Below are positions 44,101-56,055 of a DNA stretch of 64,000 bases, in pieces. The position numbers and the translations under genes are program-made. The number at the start of each line of letters is the position of its first letter. The stretch's first letter is position 1. Below the pieces are notes generated by a model. The model was not told the origin of the DNA, ran no database searches, and saw only the letters and a program-made list of their open reading frames with translations. Source of the DNA: Microthyrium microscopicum (taxonomy: Eukaryota; Ascomycota; Dothideomycetes; Microthyriales; Microthyriaceae); NCBI GenBank assembly GCA_010405405.1, contig MU004236.1, positions 62,001-126,000 of the forward strand. Reading direction: 5' to 3'.

Positions 44101-45309
44101 CCTTGCCAGGTGAGCATATCAACAAGAGTGTATGATATGTAATTGGACATGGAAACATCCGCATTGGAAGACTGAATATTGGCCAATGGATGAGGAAAGG
44201 CCTGAGTAGGCGACCAAGGCATTCTTTTGAGGTTAGCAAAGTCAAATAGAGACACCAGGAACCCTACGTGAACATGATATGAAGCGGTATACCAAGCCGT
44301 TCTGCGCAATGAATATGCGCAAAGCTTGGTGGATTTGCTATGATACAGTCAGCAACAAATGGCTTTGATTTTGCTGCTGCCGCTGCGTCAGGAGACATGG
44401 CTTCTGGATCGGTCGTCTGCATCCATTCATTTACAGTATCATCGTTGACAGCGACTCCAGAGCCATCTCCAGCCTCGAAGCATGATCTCCAGCACCCACG
44501 AATCATGGCAGATATCTCTTTACGCCGTTTGCCAATATCGCCATTTCGAAGGGACTCAATGCCGGGCATCAATCCAGGATTTTTCACCATGAAAGCCATG
44601 AGCTCCGCAGGGTCACCACCTATACTGAAGAATTCAAGCCCGTTCTCTTCGACAAAGGTTTGGAAAGTTGGATGAGTTGCTAATCGGACTCGATGGCCAT
44701 ATGTTTCCTTCAAGACTTTTCCCAAGGCCACGAATGGTTGAACATCGCCTTGATTTAGTTATTAGCATCAATCCGGTAAACTATGCAACTATTTCATACC
44801 TCTTGAACCTACGACATGGATCACAACGTTCATGGATGGTGGACGAAGTGCATCTGGCGACCCTCCAAGTGATGGAGGAATATATGGCGGTGGAGGAGGC
44901 TCCTCAGGTTTACCAGACGGACGTAGTGCTGGCGCGAGGATGTTGGCAAGCTTTTTGGATCGTTGATTGATGGTGATATTCACGCGACCATCATTAGCAA
45001 CGGAAGCATTGGTGCCCAAATCTCCATTCTCTCCGTCATCATGGATAGTCCCTATTTCTTCAGTGTAGGGCGGTGGAGCTTGATTGTCATCATGATGCTC
45101 GCCATGTCCACCTTCGTGATCATCTGTAATCGTACTGATTGGCTATTTAGCAGGAAGCATATGTAAGGATTTCAAACTTACTGGTGCGAGGCACGATCCG
45201 ACATGCTTGGAATAGATGATGCAGGCGAATTTGCTACAGGCTCTTGTTCACTGGCATAGGGATGGCGAGATTTTCCTGTTGCATTGCGCTTGGTATCGTG
45301 GGACGACAT
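41200..45309 (-). CDS. UDP-glycosyltransferase (sterol 3-beta-glucosyltransferase type) with VPS13-C-like segment and tandem UIMs, 1306 aa
   Basis: Exons are 45182-45309, 44800-45134, 44268-44748, 43554-44223 and 41200-43506 (3921 nt, phases match). The N-terminal GT28 half starts VVGSRGDVQPFVALGKVLKE (residues 150-170). The GT1/UGT80-type nucleotide-sugar site is CVVHHGGAGTTAAG with its His near 510, followed by VVPFFGDQPFWGAMV. Together these indicate a UDP-sugar-dependent glucosyltransferase acting on a sterol-like acceptor. The PH/GRAM domains of Atg26 are absent. Residues about 885-1010 hold GTGKGISKIIGAGLKAP and GLFDGITGLITQPMQGAKKE followed by GFIKGIGRGLAGIVVKP, which resemble the C-terminal Gly-rich repeats of VPS13/ATG2. 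The last 175 residues (1132-1306) contain about seven ubiquitin-interacting motifs (xxELxxAIxxSxx). Membrane-contact or autophagy roles are inference. Confidence 0.88.
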
Positions 45310-46320
45310 GATCGCCTATTTAGTGCCTGGTAGACCAGGATATTAAAGATAGAAACACTATCCTCTAGGCAGGCATGAATGCTGTGCCGAGATCTGGGTA
45401 ATGTGGGTCTAGAAGTGTCTGGCTGGACTCTCGGGTGATCTGATTCGCAAATCTCGTATCGGGGTGTCCTAAGTCCTTTTTTGGCGCAGGTTGCCTCGCG
45501 TTATGTAGTCGCTTGTAGCTGAAAAACAACAATGTTCCTAAAGGGCATGGCAAATGCGAGAGGATGAAGCTGTGGGGCTGTAGGAGGCGGTGCTATCACG
45601 AAAGCTCCCGGCGAAAGTCATGGACCAGGGATGCGGGCAAGTAGATCAATGTATTCTGGCGGGCACTAACAAGGCGGAGATACTGGTGACGAAGCTTCTG
45701 TTGGTTGTAAACTGAAGCTTGACTGTTTTACTGGTTGCAGTGTAGAGTAACTGAGATGCCTGTTTTTATGAAAAAAAAGCGATGACGTTGGTCTAGATTT
45801 CATGCGCGTTGGTTTCACTCTCCAAGACAAGCGCTTTAAACTCAACACCATACGCATCTCCAACATCACCCAGGCGGCAGGCCTATCTTTTGGTACAGTA
45901 CTTGGCCATATTGTGCAGATCTCAAGCTTTCTTCTAAAATACACTGCATCTGCTATATCCTCTCATGGCCTGCCAACTCGATGCCTCAACTACTAGTAGT
46001 ATCAGGAGCTCTGTTTTTCGGCCTTTATAATCACACAGCACTGTGCGCATCAGAACTCGCCTAAAATAAGCGTGAACGCGTACTGATTACGCTATCATTT
46101 GTACCTTCATATTTCACTACATAGTACCTGTTAGTATCGCTGAATTTTAGGCTCCTTCTCTTCTACTTGCCTCGGCCTTCACGCTATTGCTTGTATTAGC
46201 AAGCATCTGGGTGACATCGTCAAGAATCAATTTAAACCATTAACCGCCCATCTAGAATACAAAATCATCCTGTCAAACTTAACATCGTCTAGCAGAAACT
46301 CTCAAGACATATCGGCCACC
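45310..46320. other. Intergenic, divergent promoters
   Basis: About 1 kb between the start codons of a minus-strand and a plus-strand gene. The next ATG has a near-ideal fungal context (GGCCACCATGGC). No gene is seen inside. Confidence 0.5.
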
Positions 46321-47274
46321 ATGGCTCCCTCCATAACTACACTCCTTGCCTCAATCGGCGCCATCTACACCACCGCCCGCATTCTCACGTTCTTCCGGAC
46401 CCTCAACCGACTCCTCCTCCATCGCTCCACCCTCTCCCGCTACATCTCCTCCAATACATCCACACCCAGCTGGGCCTTGATAACCGGCGCCTCTGACGGA
46501 GTAGGCAAAGGTTTCGCCCAAGAACTACTTGAGCGCGGTTTCAACGTCCTCCTGCACGGGCGCAACAAAGCCAAACTCGAAGCCCTCCAAACCACCTTCC
46601 AAGAAGCATACCCGGCCCGCACAATCAGTATCGCCATCGCCGATGCCTCCTCATATGAAGTCGCAGACCTCGATAAGATTGCGCAGCAAGTTAGCTCGCT
46701 GCCGGACGGTGGCCGATTACGCGTACTAATAAACAACGTCGGCGGCGCAGGCGCAGTAATCGGCAAACCAATCTGCCACACCTTCGCCGAGATGACCGGC
46801 AACGAAGTAGACACCTTGATAAACGTGAACGCCCGCTTCCCAGCACGTCTCACAAACGCTCTCATGCCCGTCCTCACCCAATCTCCATCACTGATCATCA
46901 ACATCGGCTCCATGGCCGGACAAGCCAGCCTTCCCTATCTGGTAATGTACAACGCAGTCAAAGCCTTCAATCTGTCCTTCTCCACAGGTCTCGCGGAGGA
47001 GATGAAATACCAAGGGCACGATGTACAGGTCATCGGGGTCGTGCTGGGTCCGACAGATACAGTTGGTGCGCCAGCAGCGGAGCCGGATACACCGGGGTCT
47101 CTTGAGCCGCGTGTGGCGGCGGCGGGAATATTAGATGGTGTTGGGAATGGGGAGGCGCTGATTGATGCGCATTGGAAACATTGGGGGATGAGAGCGATAA
47201 GTACGATGGTACCGCAATCGGCGGTGAGTAAGCAGATGCATGAGAGTTATTTGAAGACTCAGAAGAAGGTTTAG
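46321..47274 (+). CDS. Short-chain dehydrogenase, very-long-chain 3-ketoacyl-CoA reductase / 17-beta-HSD12-like, 317 aa
   Basis: A single exon with an ideal start context. Residues 1-20 form a hydrophobic helix that probably anchors the enzyme in the ER, as in Ifa38/KAR proteins. The NADPH-binding Rossmann signature is TGASDGVGKGFAQELLERG (near residue 56). NNVGG follows near residue 140, then NVNARF, catalytic Ser in IINIGSMAG, and the YxxxK site as MYNAVKAF near residues 210-217. Family members reduce 3-ketoacyl-CoA during fatty-acid elongation or act on steroids. The order of motifs and the membrane lead fit that group, but substrate choice cannot be read here. It runs tail to tail with the MFS gene (172 bp apart). 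Confidence 0.88.
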   Translation: MAPSITTLLASIGAIYTTARILTFFRTLNRLLLHRSTLSRYISSNTSTPSWALITGASDGVGKGFAQELLERGFNVLLHGRNKAKLEALQTTFQEAYPARTISIAIADASSYEVADLDKIAQQVSSLPDGGRLRVLINNVGGAGAVIGKPICHTFAEMTGNEVDTLINVNARFPARLTNALMPVLTQSPSLIINIGSMAGQASLPYLVMYNAVKAFNLSFSTGLAEEMKYQGHDVQVIGVVLGPTDTVGAPAAEPDTPGSLEPRVAAAGILDGVGNGEALIDAHWKHWGMRAISTMVPQSAVSKQMHESYLKTQKKV

Positions 47275-47446
47275 AATCTTGGGGATTACGGAGTTGGGTA
47301 ATGGTCATGGTAAGATAGGAGCTATAGCACTTGTAAGTTTAGAGATAGATGGCTTCGTATGTCTTGCTCATTATTATATAGTTTGAATTATAGATCTCAG
47401 CCATAGGCTTATCATTACTCGATCTTTCCTGCACAATTGTCTAATA

Positions 47447-49201
47447 TCACAAACTAGCTTTCCCTTGAGTCTCGAAAGGCAGGATCGCAACCAGCAATCC
47501 GGCCACAATGAAGAGAGCTCCGCTAGTATATACCGGTGCAGCCGTATTAAGATTCGCAAACATAGCAACAATAGGCTATCTACGTTAGTATGAGAACGAA
47601 ACGAATCATTAGAAGCAAAACTTACAGCCATGATACCGAACACACGATTCGCAGTAGCAGTAAGAGCATTACCAGTACCACGATCCTTGGTAGGGAATAT
47701 CTCAGGGGTATATCCGTACAACACAGCATACATGATATTCGAAAAGAAATTGAAAGCACAATTCCATCCCAGAAGCGCCGCAGAAGTGACGGCAGTAGTC
47801 GAGCAATATAGAAACACGCCTGTGAGAATTGTCGAGACTGCAAGCGTTCCCTTCCGGCCAAATCTAGGAATTTCAACTAAGATTCCTCCTAGAATGGCAC
47901 CGGGTACACCTAGGACTGCGATGATAAGTGAGTTGCGGTATGTGAGATATGTTGAGCCATCTCCGAACTGGGCGCCCTTGAGGTTCTGTATGTATGGTAG
48001 GAAGGCATTGTAGAGCGGATACCCGAGACCTATGAAGGCCCATACGGCCATTATAAGGGAGGTAGATAGGGCCAGTGTCCGTGTGGCAAATAAGGCTTTG
48101 ACGTGAGATAAGTTGACCTTTTCAAGTCTTCTTTGTATAGCAGCGGTAGCAGCAGACTCGCCCTGATGTATACCATGAATCTCGCCGAGAGATCTGAGAT
48201 CTTCTACTCTTACTGATCTAGTTGTTAGCATGGTTCCGTAAACGAGAAATCAGGTCCTTACGCTCAGATGTCTTGCCATTTCGTCGCGCAACTTCATGGA
48301 CAATGCGAACGGCTTCTTCGTCGTTTCCTTTGCCCATCCAGAACTTCGGTGATTCAAAGACTGTGAAAAATCCGAACCGGACGATAAACTCGATGATTGA
48401 GATACCGCCCATGACGATCACAAAGTACCGCCATCCCATATTGTCCGACTTGGTACATATTTTGGCCTTTTCCTGGCATGTGAGATTTCCTAACAGCGGC
48501 CAAGCAATCAACGTCGCAACAACTTGAGCAATTGCCCAGTCAATGGACAGAATCGTCAACAGATATTGATGTGTTCCAGGCAAGAACTCCAGAAACACCG
48601 CTGAGTCAACCGGCAAATTTCCACCCACGCCGAAACTCCAGAGCGCCGCAAACGTTCCGATAGCAGCAAAGTTTGGTGATCCGGCTGCGATCATACCAAA
48701 GACACCAGTGATACCTAACGTCGCATTGAACGCATGTCGTCGACCAAAGACATCCGTACCGAAGCCCCAGAATATGGCCCCGATCAACAGCCCGATATTT
48801 TGCGCAAGGGAGAGAAGAGGTGGCCGACTAGGATGAAATTCGTTGACAATGGGAGTGAGGATGAGTGATGTGACGATGGGCCAGAGGTTATCGTTGGCCC
48901 AGCCGAAGCCGACGACTATGAAGAGCTGCCATTGATACCATCCCATGCCAATTTCTTGAATCTGATTCTCGTTAGCTTTATTTTATTTTTATAACGTGGG
49001 CGTACTAACAGCATGATTCAATACTCGCGCTTTAGCCTCGTAGACGGGATCGATGGTGCCTTTGGGAATAGCTCCAGCATCATTGACACCTAATTCATCG
49101 AGTCTGGATTCCTTCTCGATAGGCACCTTTTCTCCCGTAGCCTCATATTGTTTCTCGGCAGCCGCATCGCCAATAGTTTCCAGGTGTTTCTCGGAAGACA
49201 T
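47447..49201 (-). CDS. MFS transporter, sugar-porter/SV2-like group, 535 aa
   Basis: Exons are 49010-49201, 48262-48961, 47626-48212 and 47447-47575 (1608 nt, phases match). The N-terminal 65 residues are hydrophilic and cytoplasmic. Twelve membrane helices follow. The A-type motif GFGTDVFGRRHAF lies between helices 2 and 3. A long central cytoplasmic loop (KTSELRVEDLRSLGEI) connects the halves. GYTPEIFPTKDRGTGNA near the C-terminus resembles the PESPR/PTxxR patterns of the sugar-porter and SV2-like transporters. The C-terminus PFETQGKASL is short. The substrate is unknown; relatives carry organic ions, phosphate or sugars. The acceptor at 48213 had to be chosen so that the frame avoids an immediate TAA (CTA AGA GTA), and this gives a good match to family sequence. 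Confidence 0.88.
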
Positions 49202-50406
49202 CTTTTCCTGAAATGCGAATTCAGCCAGGATCCATGTCTCGTTGAAGATATCAGCAGAAGGTGGGTGTTTAGGTCATTTAATAATCTAAAGGTATAACAA
49301 GTGATCGACACTAGATATGTGCGAATCTTATCGTTTCCCAAAGGTCCGGGCGGCTTCCTTGTTTATTTCGTGACACTGCAGCGCAATTGCGACATGGTAT
49401 GGGGAATAGTTCAAGAAACCCACCATTCAACGGTGCATAAGTGCTGCGAGTCCGTTGGAATGAAGCGAGAGAATATGCAGCGGACCGCAAGACTGTTTGC
49501 AGATCGGCACACGACCCCCAGTCGCTCTGGTCTGCCTCGTGGGGTGGGCGGGGTGCTTCTTGGCTGATACACGAATAAGATGGTTGATTAAACGAGGCTG
49601 CTTGGGGGGAAGGGAGAGGGAGGGTGCTAAGGTCTGGATGACTTCAGCACTTTGGTAAGTTCCGAGGATTGTGGAAAGGGCAACTGTTGGACGAAAGTTA
49701 AAACAACTGTTGTGCTCCCATAGACCATGATATGCCACCTACAGCGCTAATCGATCGAGTGCTTTATTTTCCATCTGGAGCAGTTGAAACTCGGTGATTC
49801 AATGATTTACTGAGAACTTGGCGACTCTGTCGTAGCGATTGTCATGGGACTAACGTAGTTGATAGAGTAGGATGGGGTAAGATTTCTCTTTTGATTCAAG
49901 ATCTTGTGAAAAGGGCTCGACATGGCCCGATATGGAAGTACGTAACTTTTACTGCCGCAGCAGTTTTATGCAGAATGTCAATGCAAGTTTGATCGAGTTA
50001 CAGACTATTCCACATCGCGTAATACGGGCAAAATATTTCAACATGTTGATGTATTCAAAGTAGTCAAAAGCCACGACAAAACTAGCATCACTAGTATACC
50101 CAAGAGTCGCAATAATGGGATCCGGTTGAAAGGTACGCTGCGGATACAGCCGAGCTGGTTCAGCCTGATAGACATCACGTTCCGATTTTAGGTACCAGAT
50201 GTAAAGTGCAGCTCCACTGAAACATGGAACCAATCATACATTCATTCAATCATAGAAACATACATTAGAAACATACATTAGAAACCCATCATGCGTGGAT
50301 CATAATTCATACATAGACATAAAAGAAGGTGCCTGACAAAGGCGAAGTTAATATGTATAATTTTGGTTTGTTGTGCCTCCACCCGCCCATAATCGGCGCG
50401 TTGCAC
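49202..50406. other. Intergenic
   Basis: About 1.2 kb with no supported gene. Frames up to 103 codons (49301-49738) lack domain features; the promoter of the MFS gene lies at the left. Confidence 0.5.
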
Positions 50407-52079
50407 TCAGCGCCAGCTAAAGATGTTGCCATTGAAGACGCGCTTCAAGTGGTCTGATACTTTTCGTTGATGTCTTCGTGGAGGCGGATTGTTGGCACGG
50501 TCAAACCAGCGTCGGACGCCAAAGTTTTTACCTCGCGCAATCCATGGGGCTGGCTCTTCGTCTTGTGGCTCCAAGGTGTCCAGTATCAGTGGCTCGTCGC
50601 CAGGAAGGTCTACCGGGCTGAGTTTGCAGGGGACTTCCATTTCCTCGGATGCAAAAGTGGCTGGATGGAGAGCCAGTGGAGGTTGTAGACGTGGTCTTGA
50701 GCGCTCTTTCCGCCGCAGTTTCCGTAGAGGTTCTAATGTGCTTTGCCAGTCGCCATTGCGTAGACTAACGTCCTCGAACGAGAACTCGATCAAGGTTTGG
50801 CGGTGATTGGTGATAAAGGAAGCGACCTGTTCCGAGTCCATTATTGCATTTTCCATGGTAAGGTACTGTAGTTTGAAAAAGCGCATAGATCTTGGAGATA
50901 CGGGCCGCTGGGAGTCGCTTTTGGGCGACGATGGCATATGTGACTTTGCTTGCCAAATTACTGAGTTTGCATCCGGGGATATGGGAGATGGGCCTTTCTC
51001 TCTACCCGACCAGCGGAAGGAAAGATGTGTAAGAGAGGTAGAAAAGGAACGTAGATATGACTGGATGACACTCAGGTTTTCCTCCATCCTATAAGTCATT
51101 GGTGTGCTGTCCACTTCCAGACTTAGCTTTTGAATTTGTGTCCATCGGCGACAGGAATTTGGTGTTGAGCCGTAACTCAGTTTTGGTTGAAGGCACAAGA
51201 GTGCAGTCGGGTGTAAAGATCGTAATGATAGACTAGTGAGTGCATCGAGTGGAGACCGTTCGATTGCAATACGTAGAGATATCAATGTATAATCCGCTGT
51301 ACTCTTTCGATATCGTGGCGACATGTTTTGGTCCGGAGAGAATATTGTCATATGTTCAATGTTAGGCATGGCAGAGAAAGCCCGAATGAAAGCCGGTATA
51401 TTGGTTGCAGCATGGAAAATGGTTGGATATTGTCGTATGAGAAGATCAGTCATCTCCCAGCTTCCATATTTCGGTTCCTTATTTTTGATAGGCGACTCGA
51501 CTTGCGGCTTGTAGTTGAAGCTCACTTGCTCTCCAGTAAATTGATCCAAAAGTGGCGGAAGAAAGCTGTCACCAGAATGTGGCACATTAAAAGTCAAGTT
51601 TTTGACATGTTTTCCAATTCGTCTGAGGTACAAGGTCCGACTTCCTTTGAATGTACTGGCTTTGAAAGTAATGGTCAAATCCTTGAACAAAATTGGTGTG
51701 GTGTTTGCCGCAAAATTGTGGCAAACAAGGCGCATTGAAGGCAGAGTATCTCGATCCACATGTTGAAGAAATGATTCTCTGCAATTTTCTGACATCCAAA
51801 ACTTGAAAAATGATGAACTCGAAGATAGTACAAGATTGCATATCGAGCTCTGTGAGCAATTGGCTGTAGGAATGCCACATCAGAATGCGGACTTGTACAA
51901 ATGTTGAGTTGGTTAATCTTACATTGGTCGATCGAAGAACTGGATATTTCCCCAAACAGTAATGTCCGCGTGGACTGATCCACCGAACTACCCACAGAAC
52001 TGAGAGTCGTCGCACTGGTTGCTGTTATGTCTGAACCACTGCGAGAAACGCTGGGACGAGCAGCATCAAAATCGATCAT
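50407..52079 (-). CDS. F-box protein with leucine-rich-type C-terminal region, 537 aa
   Basis: Exons are 51923-52079 and 50407-51863 (1614 nt, phases match, intron starts GTAAGA and ends CTACAG). F-box proteins bind Skp1 and bring substrates to the SCF ubiquitin ligase built on cullin-1. The F-box-like segment is MSENCRESFLQHVDRDTLPSMRLVCHNFAA (about residues 75-105), with the LPSMRLVCHNF core. The following region has beta-strand/helix alternation (MPNIEHMTIF, LTSLSLRSLHP, IQKLSLEV, LTHLSF) typical of divergent leucine-rich repeats that select substrates. The last 90 residues are Pro/Arg-rich and flexible. The N-terminal 50 residues are Ser/Thr-rich. Splice alternatives exist just upstream of the F-box; the chosen one keeps the longest open frame. 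Confidence 0.75.
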
Positions 52080-53144
52080 TTTTGCAATATCTTCAAAAGT
52101 TCAGCATGGAAATAAGGTCGGCAATCAGGGCAAAGATTGGGATCGAAGATTCAGAAATCGAAAATGGAAAGGGTTCGGCAGTGCCAGCCTCCTCAGGCAT
52201 CGCAGGCGAGCCATCTTGAGCGAATCTGGCTGTGTTGGAGAAGCTTCCACACGTGAGACGCAAGTATGAGTCAAAGGGATTGTCGAGAGAGGACCAAACG
52301 CGAAAGCAACGCGAAAAGACAGACTTTATCACGACTATGTCGCGGTTGAGGGGTTATATATTCGAGCGCGCGGTGAGGCAAAAAGATGGATGACTGGTAT
52401 GACTGGACTTGTATCTGCGGGGACAGGTTCCAAGTGCTGCAAAATGTTGAGCTTTGAGGAGGTTGGTCCAATGGCAAAGTCGTGATACTGTAGCTACTGC
52501 GCCTGTCTGCACCTCCTGCAGCTAAGTCTTTCTCGTCCAGGCCCAAACCCTACCAGTCGGAGACGCGCCCCACGCGTTCAACGGCTTTCAAAAACATCGT
52601 ATACGCGTGATGCCGGAAAAAGGGCCAATCCAAGTGTGATGTTGATGAATCTTGGTGGATAGCAGGTTGTTAATGCTGAAACAACCGTCAAGCAGACAGG
52701 GGTAGAGCACGCGGCAAGTCCCATCCAAGCCATCTTCGACCGTCTAACTTCATCTCTTCATCCTGTCAATGGCTTAGCAATGTCATTGTTGATACATTGC
52801 GCAGGTACTAGGACCCTTGGAACGTTCAGTACTCATCAATTGGGCTCAGTAATCCTAGTTTTATGTTCCAGAACTGCAGGCCAGCTAAGACCCTGTGAAC
52901 CATCAAGCGCGAAAGCAGAAGTAGCATCCTATGATTCCTATTGATCATGTATAGCTAACATACTCGCTGCTACTCTAGAGCGCATCATGGCAATGGTGCG
53001 TTGACAAATAGAACATACATAATCACGAGTCAAGTCTTTGGAAAGATTTAGATCCGAGAGTTTGAACATCTCATTGAAACTATTTACTGTCGGCCATCCA
53101 GACTCCACAGGAATACCCCCCGACTACATATTCACTATGTACGT
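52080..53144. other. Intergenic, promoter side of the F-box gene
   Basis: About 1.1 kb with no supported gene. Confidence 0.5.
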
Positions 53145-53220
53145 GGACGACATCATCGTAAACAACTTCTTACAGTCCACGCGGACGACATCATCATAAA
53201 CACTATCCTATAGTCCACGC
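53145..53220 (+). repeat. Two tandem copies of a 38-bp repeat
   Basis: GGACGACATCATC...GTCCACGC occurs at 53145-53182 and again at 53183-53220, followed by a partial third start (GGAGGATAAC). It lies about 80 bp beyond the stop codon of the next gene and may fall in its 3' UTR. Confidence 0.8.
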
Positions 53221-53299
53221 GGAGGATAACAAAGCCAGTAGACTCCCGTAATCGAAGCAACGACATTATGCAAACATGACCACCTTTCTTCCACCACCT

Positions 53300-55491
53300 C
53301 TAACCAGCTGTCTCATCTGTTCGTCCCACACCGACATTGTCAGATGGATCAGGTGAGCCTACTGGAGTGGAAGACTCAGGATTGGCCATATCGTACTGAT
53401 GCACCAATGCACCATCTTGCGCAGGCTGCTCCAGGTTATGGCCGTTGCCGTTGTATTGTCCTGTCAAGCCCGGTGTAGCATACTGCATAGGTAAGCCTGT
53501 CATGTTTGGCATGAAATTTGAGGCACCCATTTCGCTGAACTGCTGGTCAGCCCAAGCAAGGTTCTCTGCACTATCAGCTTCTGAAAAGCTTAACAGCGGA
53601 GAGTCTCCATAGCCACTACCCATCGGGCTTGGCGGCAATGACCTATTCATCTGATATTCTGGTGAATCCGCTGCGAATGAAGAGTACTGAGGAGTGGACA
53701 TTGCCGGTCCTGGACCGTATGGAAAAGGAGGATGACTTTGGATGGCTTGTGGAGGAACTTGGCGACTGTTTTGATACATGCTTTGGTTGCTGAAGCCGTC
53801 TGCGTTTCCTGATGTAGCAGTGCCTTGTAAATGGGGCACCAGCAGGCCATAATCATTATCGGAAAGGGGAGTCTGAATTGAGTGTTGCGCGGCTGGATAA
53901 GGTGCTTGACGGTAAGTAGACTTTTGGTTGCGACTGCTATTAGCTTTTCGTGGTGGACGAGCAACTAGATCGGCAGTTGGTTTTGCTTTGCCACGTGGAA
54001 CCGCCCGATGACCCGGTTTGCCTTGTGAAGGTAGCTGTAAATGTATAGGGACTGGAGGGAATTGCGGGAATTGTGGGATATGGTAACTTGGATTGTGGTT
54101 GAGTAATTTGCTTGCATGGTTCGATGGACCGGGAAGAGTTGAAGCAGCCACAGCGAAACGGCTAGCGACTGGAGCAACGCCATTGGGACCATTTGACTGG
54201 TAGACGGAGTTTTGGCCGCCATTTGGTCGGGTATCAGCTTTTGAGTTGCCTTGCAAAAAGTTGTTGGTAGATTGATCGCGCATGGGAGAAGGCAATCCTG
54301 CAGCATTTTTCGAACTTGAGGCAAATCCGCTGGCTGCCACAAGATTTGGAGTATCCGGCATATAGCTACGATCTTCAACGAAAGTATACACAGTCTCCTT
54401 CTTGGCCATTCCTGCTGCTGGGTTTTGGCTCTTTGGTTCCTTTATACCACCTGATGCTGATAGGGCCGTACGCTGCTCGGTACGAGCTGCATTGCGTTGT
54501 ATTTCAGTTACGATGTCATCCAGAGAGTACTTCTCCAGAGTTGGTCCTAGCTAAAGCTTGTCAGTGAACAATTCTGATAGAGCGATAGCTTGATGCGACG
54601 AAAACATACCATTGACCAAAAACTCGTTCCTGCTGGCCGTAAGAGAGGATCGTACATGGGCATGCCCGGTCCACTAGGAAATACCGTCGTACTCAGTGAA
54701 TCTGTTTCTCCTCTATCAGCATCAAGACCATCAAGCGACGTTAACATAATCACGACTTACTGTGTGGGAGTAACAAAACCGCTTCTGAGTTGTGACCAGG
54801 CAATGTACCACAAAGTGAGCAATTACACTTGGATGGGCCTTGATAACCATGAAGAACATACTGCGCAACTCCAGGACCTTGGAAAACGAACTGCCCCATT
54901 TTCTGGCGTGATTCAAGGTAGTAAAGCCAACTCAGATGCTTCGTAAAATCTTTCAAAGATTTGAAGCACTTGTGGCTTGGATGCCCGATAATGTGGAAGG
55001 TCGGCTGCGTACGCGGTTAGTATTTGAACAGCAAAACTTAGAAACGAAGAGTATTATTTACTTCAGTGTCTGTGGATGATGGCAAGCGCATGACCATTTC
55101 ATATGCAGGAGGTAATCTACTCAGCACGTAGGCTCCTTTATCTGCTCGTTCCAGTCAGTGTGTGCTTTACGTCGAAGGTTCCGTGAATCATAAAGCTTCT
55201 GGGAGGCACGAAGGTCTCTGGGAGTTATGAAAGGTTCGGAGTCTTCAAGACAATGGGCAACTTACCATGAGCATCTGGCCAGCCGTAAGCTTTGGCTACT
55301 TCGGTGCCCAAAATTTCAAGCCCATAGCGCATAAGTGCCTGGCTAGAAGCATCTGATAGTCTCAAGTCATCATCGCAAGCGCCACCTTCATAGTATCGAG
55401 CGTCAGTGACCTTTGGGGTACGGAAGAGCAGATGGATGCGGAAAGGGCGTGACTGCGCTGAAGCGGAGTTTGAAGAGTTGGGAGTAGTCAT
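53300..55491 (-). CDS. Clr2_transil-like (silencing) domain protein, 633 aa
   Basis: Exons are 55266-55491, 55062-55141, 54761-55004, 54610-54710 and 53300-54550 (1902 nt, phases match). After a 75-residue N-terminal domain comes SRLPPAYEMVMRLP, then FHIIGHPSHKCFKSLKDFTKHLSWL, then a knuckle-like CNCSLCGTLPGH (residues about 85-185). This order (LPxGYxxxxRP, YGHPxxxxFxSxxEFxxHLxWL, CxCxxC) recalls the N-terminal transcription-silencing domain of fission-yeast Clr2, a subunit of the SHREC histone-deacetylase complex. A linker (SLDDIVTEIQRNAART) leads into a 370-residue tail rich in Pro, Gln, Asn, Ser and Tyr, as in many fungal gene regulators. The C-terminal Clr2 domain is not visible, so this is a relative, not a clear orthologue. 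A nuclear role is inferred. Confidence 0.75.
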
Positions 55492-56055
55492 TGTCGCTCA
55501 GGAATTTGACCTAGACTGTGAACAGCTTTTGAAGGAGATGTAGAAGTGATTATCCAGGCCAAAAGGTGCGATGTGGAATATGTGGTATCCGGGTTGAGGA
55601 ATGAAGGATGGGAACGAAGGTTTCTCAGTGGAGGTGGATTTGAAGAATATCTACCGATGGTGACATTGAGGCAGGAGCATAGGTAGTTTACGAGGTTGAT
55701 ATCAAGCTCTGGACCTGTGAAATGAGGTGCAACGATCAAGTCATGTGGCGAAATTGAAATCCACCTGCTGAATCTCTAACACCTCACAGTAATACGTAGA
55801 CTATATGCGTCCTTGGCAGACTGAAAGTGTTCACATTTGTAGAACTGGAGATGGAAAAGCTGGGAGTTGTAGTCTGAGCGAGCTAGAAGCAACGGCATTG
55901 TAAGATATCTGAGCCGGAATGATGACGGAGCATCACCCTGCCAATAAGTCAATCAATGAGCTAGATAAAAGTAGGGATACACAAGTATAGCAGTAGTAAC
56001 AGATTGACTACATGGCCTCGTTTCTGTCCAGTATGCTACCAGGAAAACCTCGCTT
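55492..56055. other. Intergenic
   Basis: 564 bp: promoter of the Clr2-like gene on the left and 3' region of the dehydrogenase on the right. Confidence 0.5.

Noticed and set aside
47590-48527. Several plus-strand frames within the MFS gene
   Set aside because: Antisense shadows; the minus-strand exons have all expected MFS motifs.
53100-53160. YVDDIIV peptide suggesting a Copia reverse transcriptase
   Set aside because: The word lies in a 38-bp tandem repeat, no other RT blocks flank it, and the frame stops at once.
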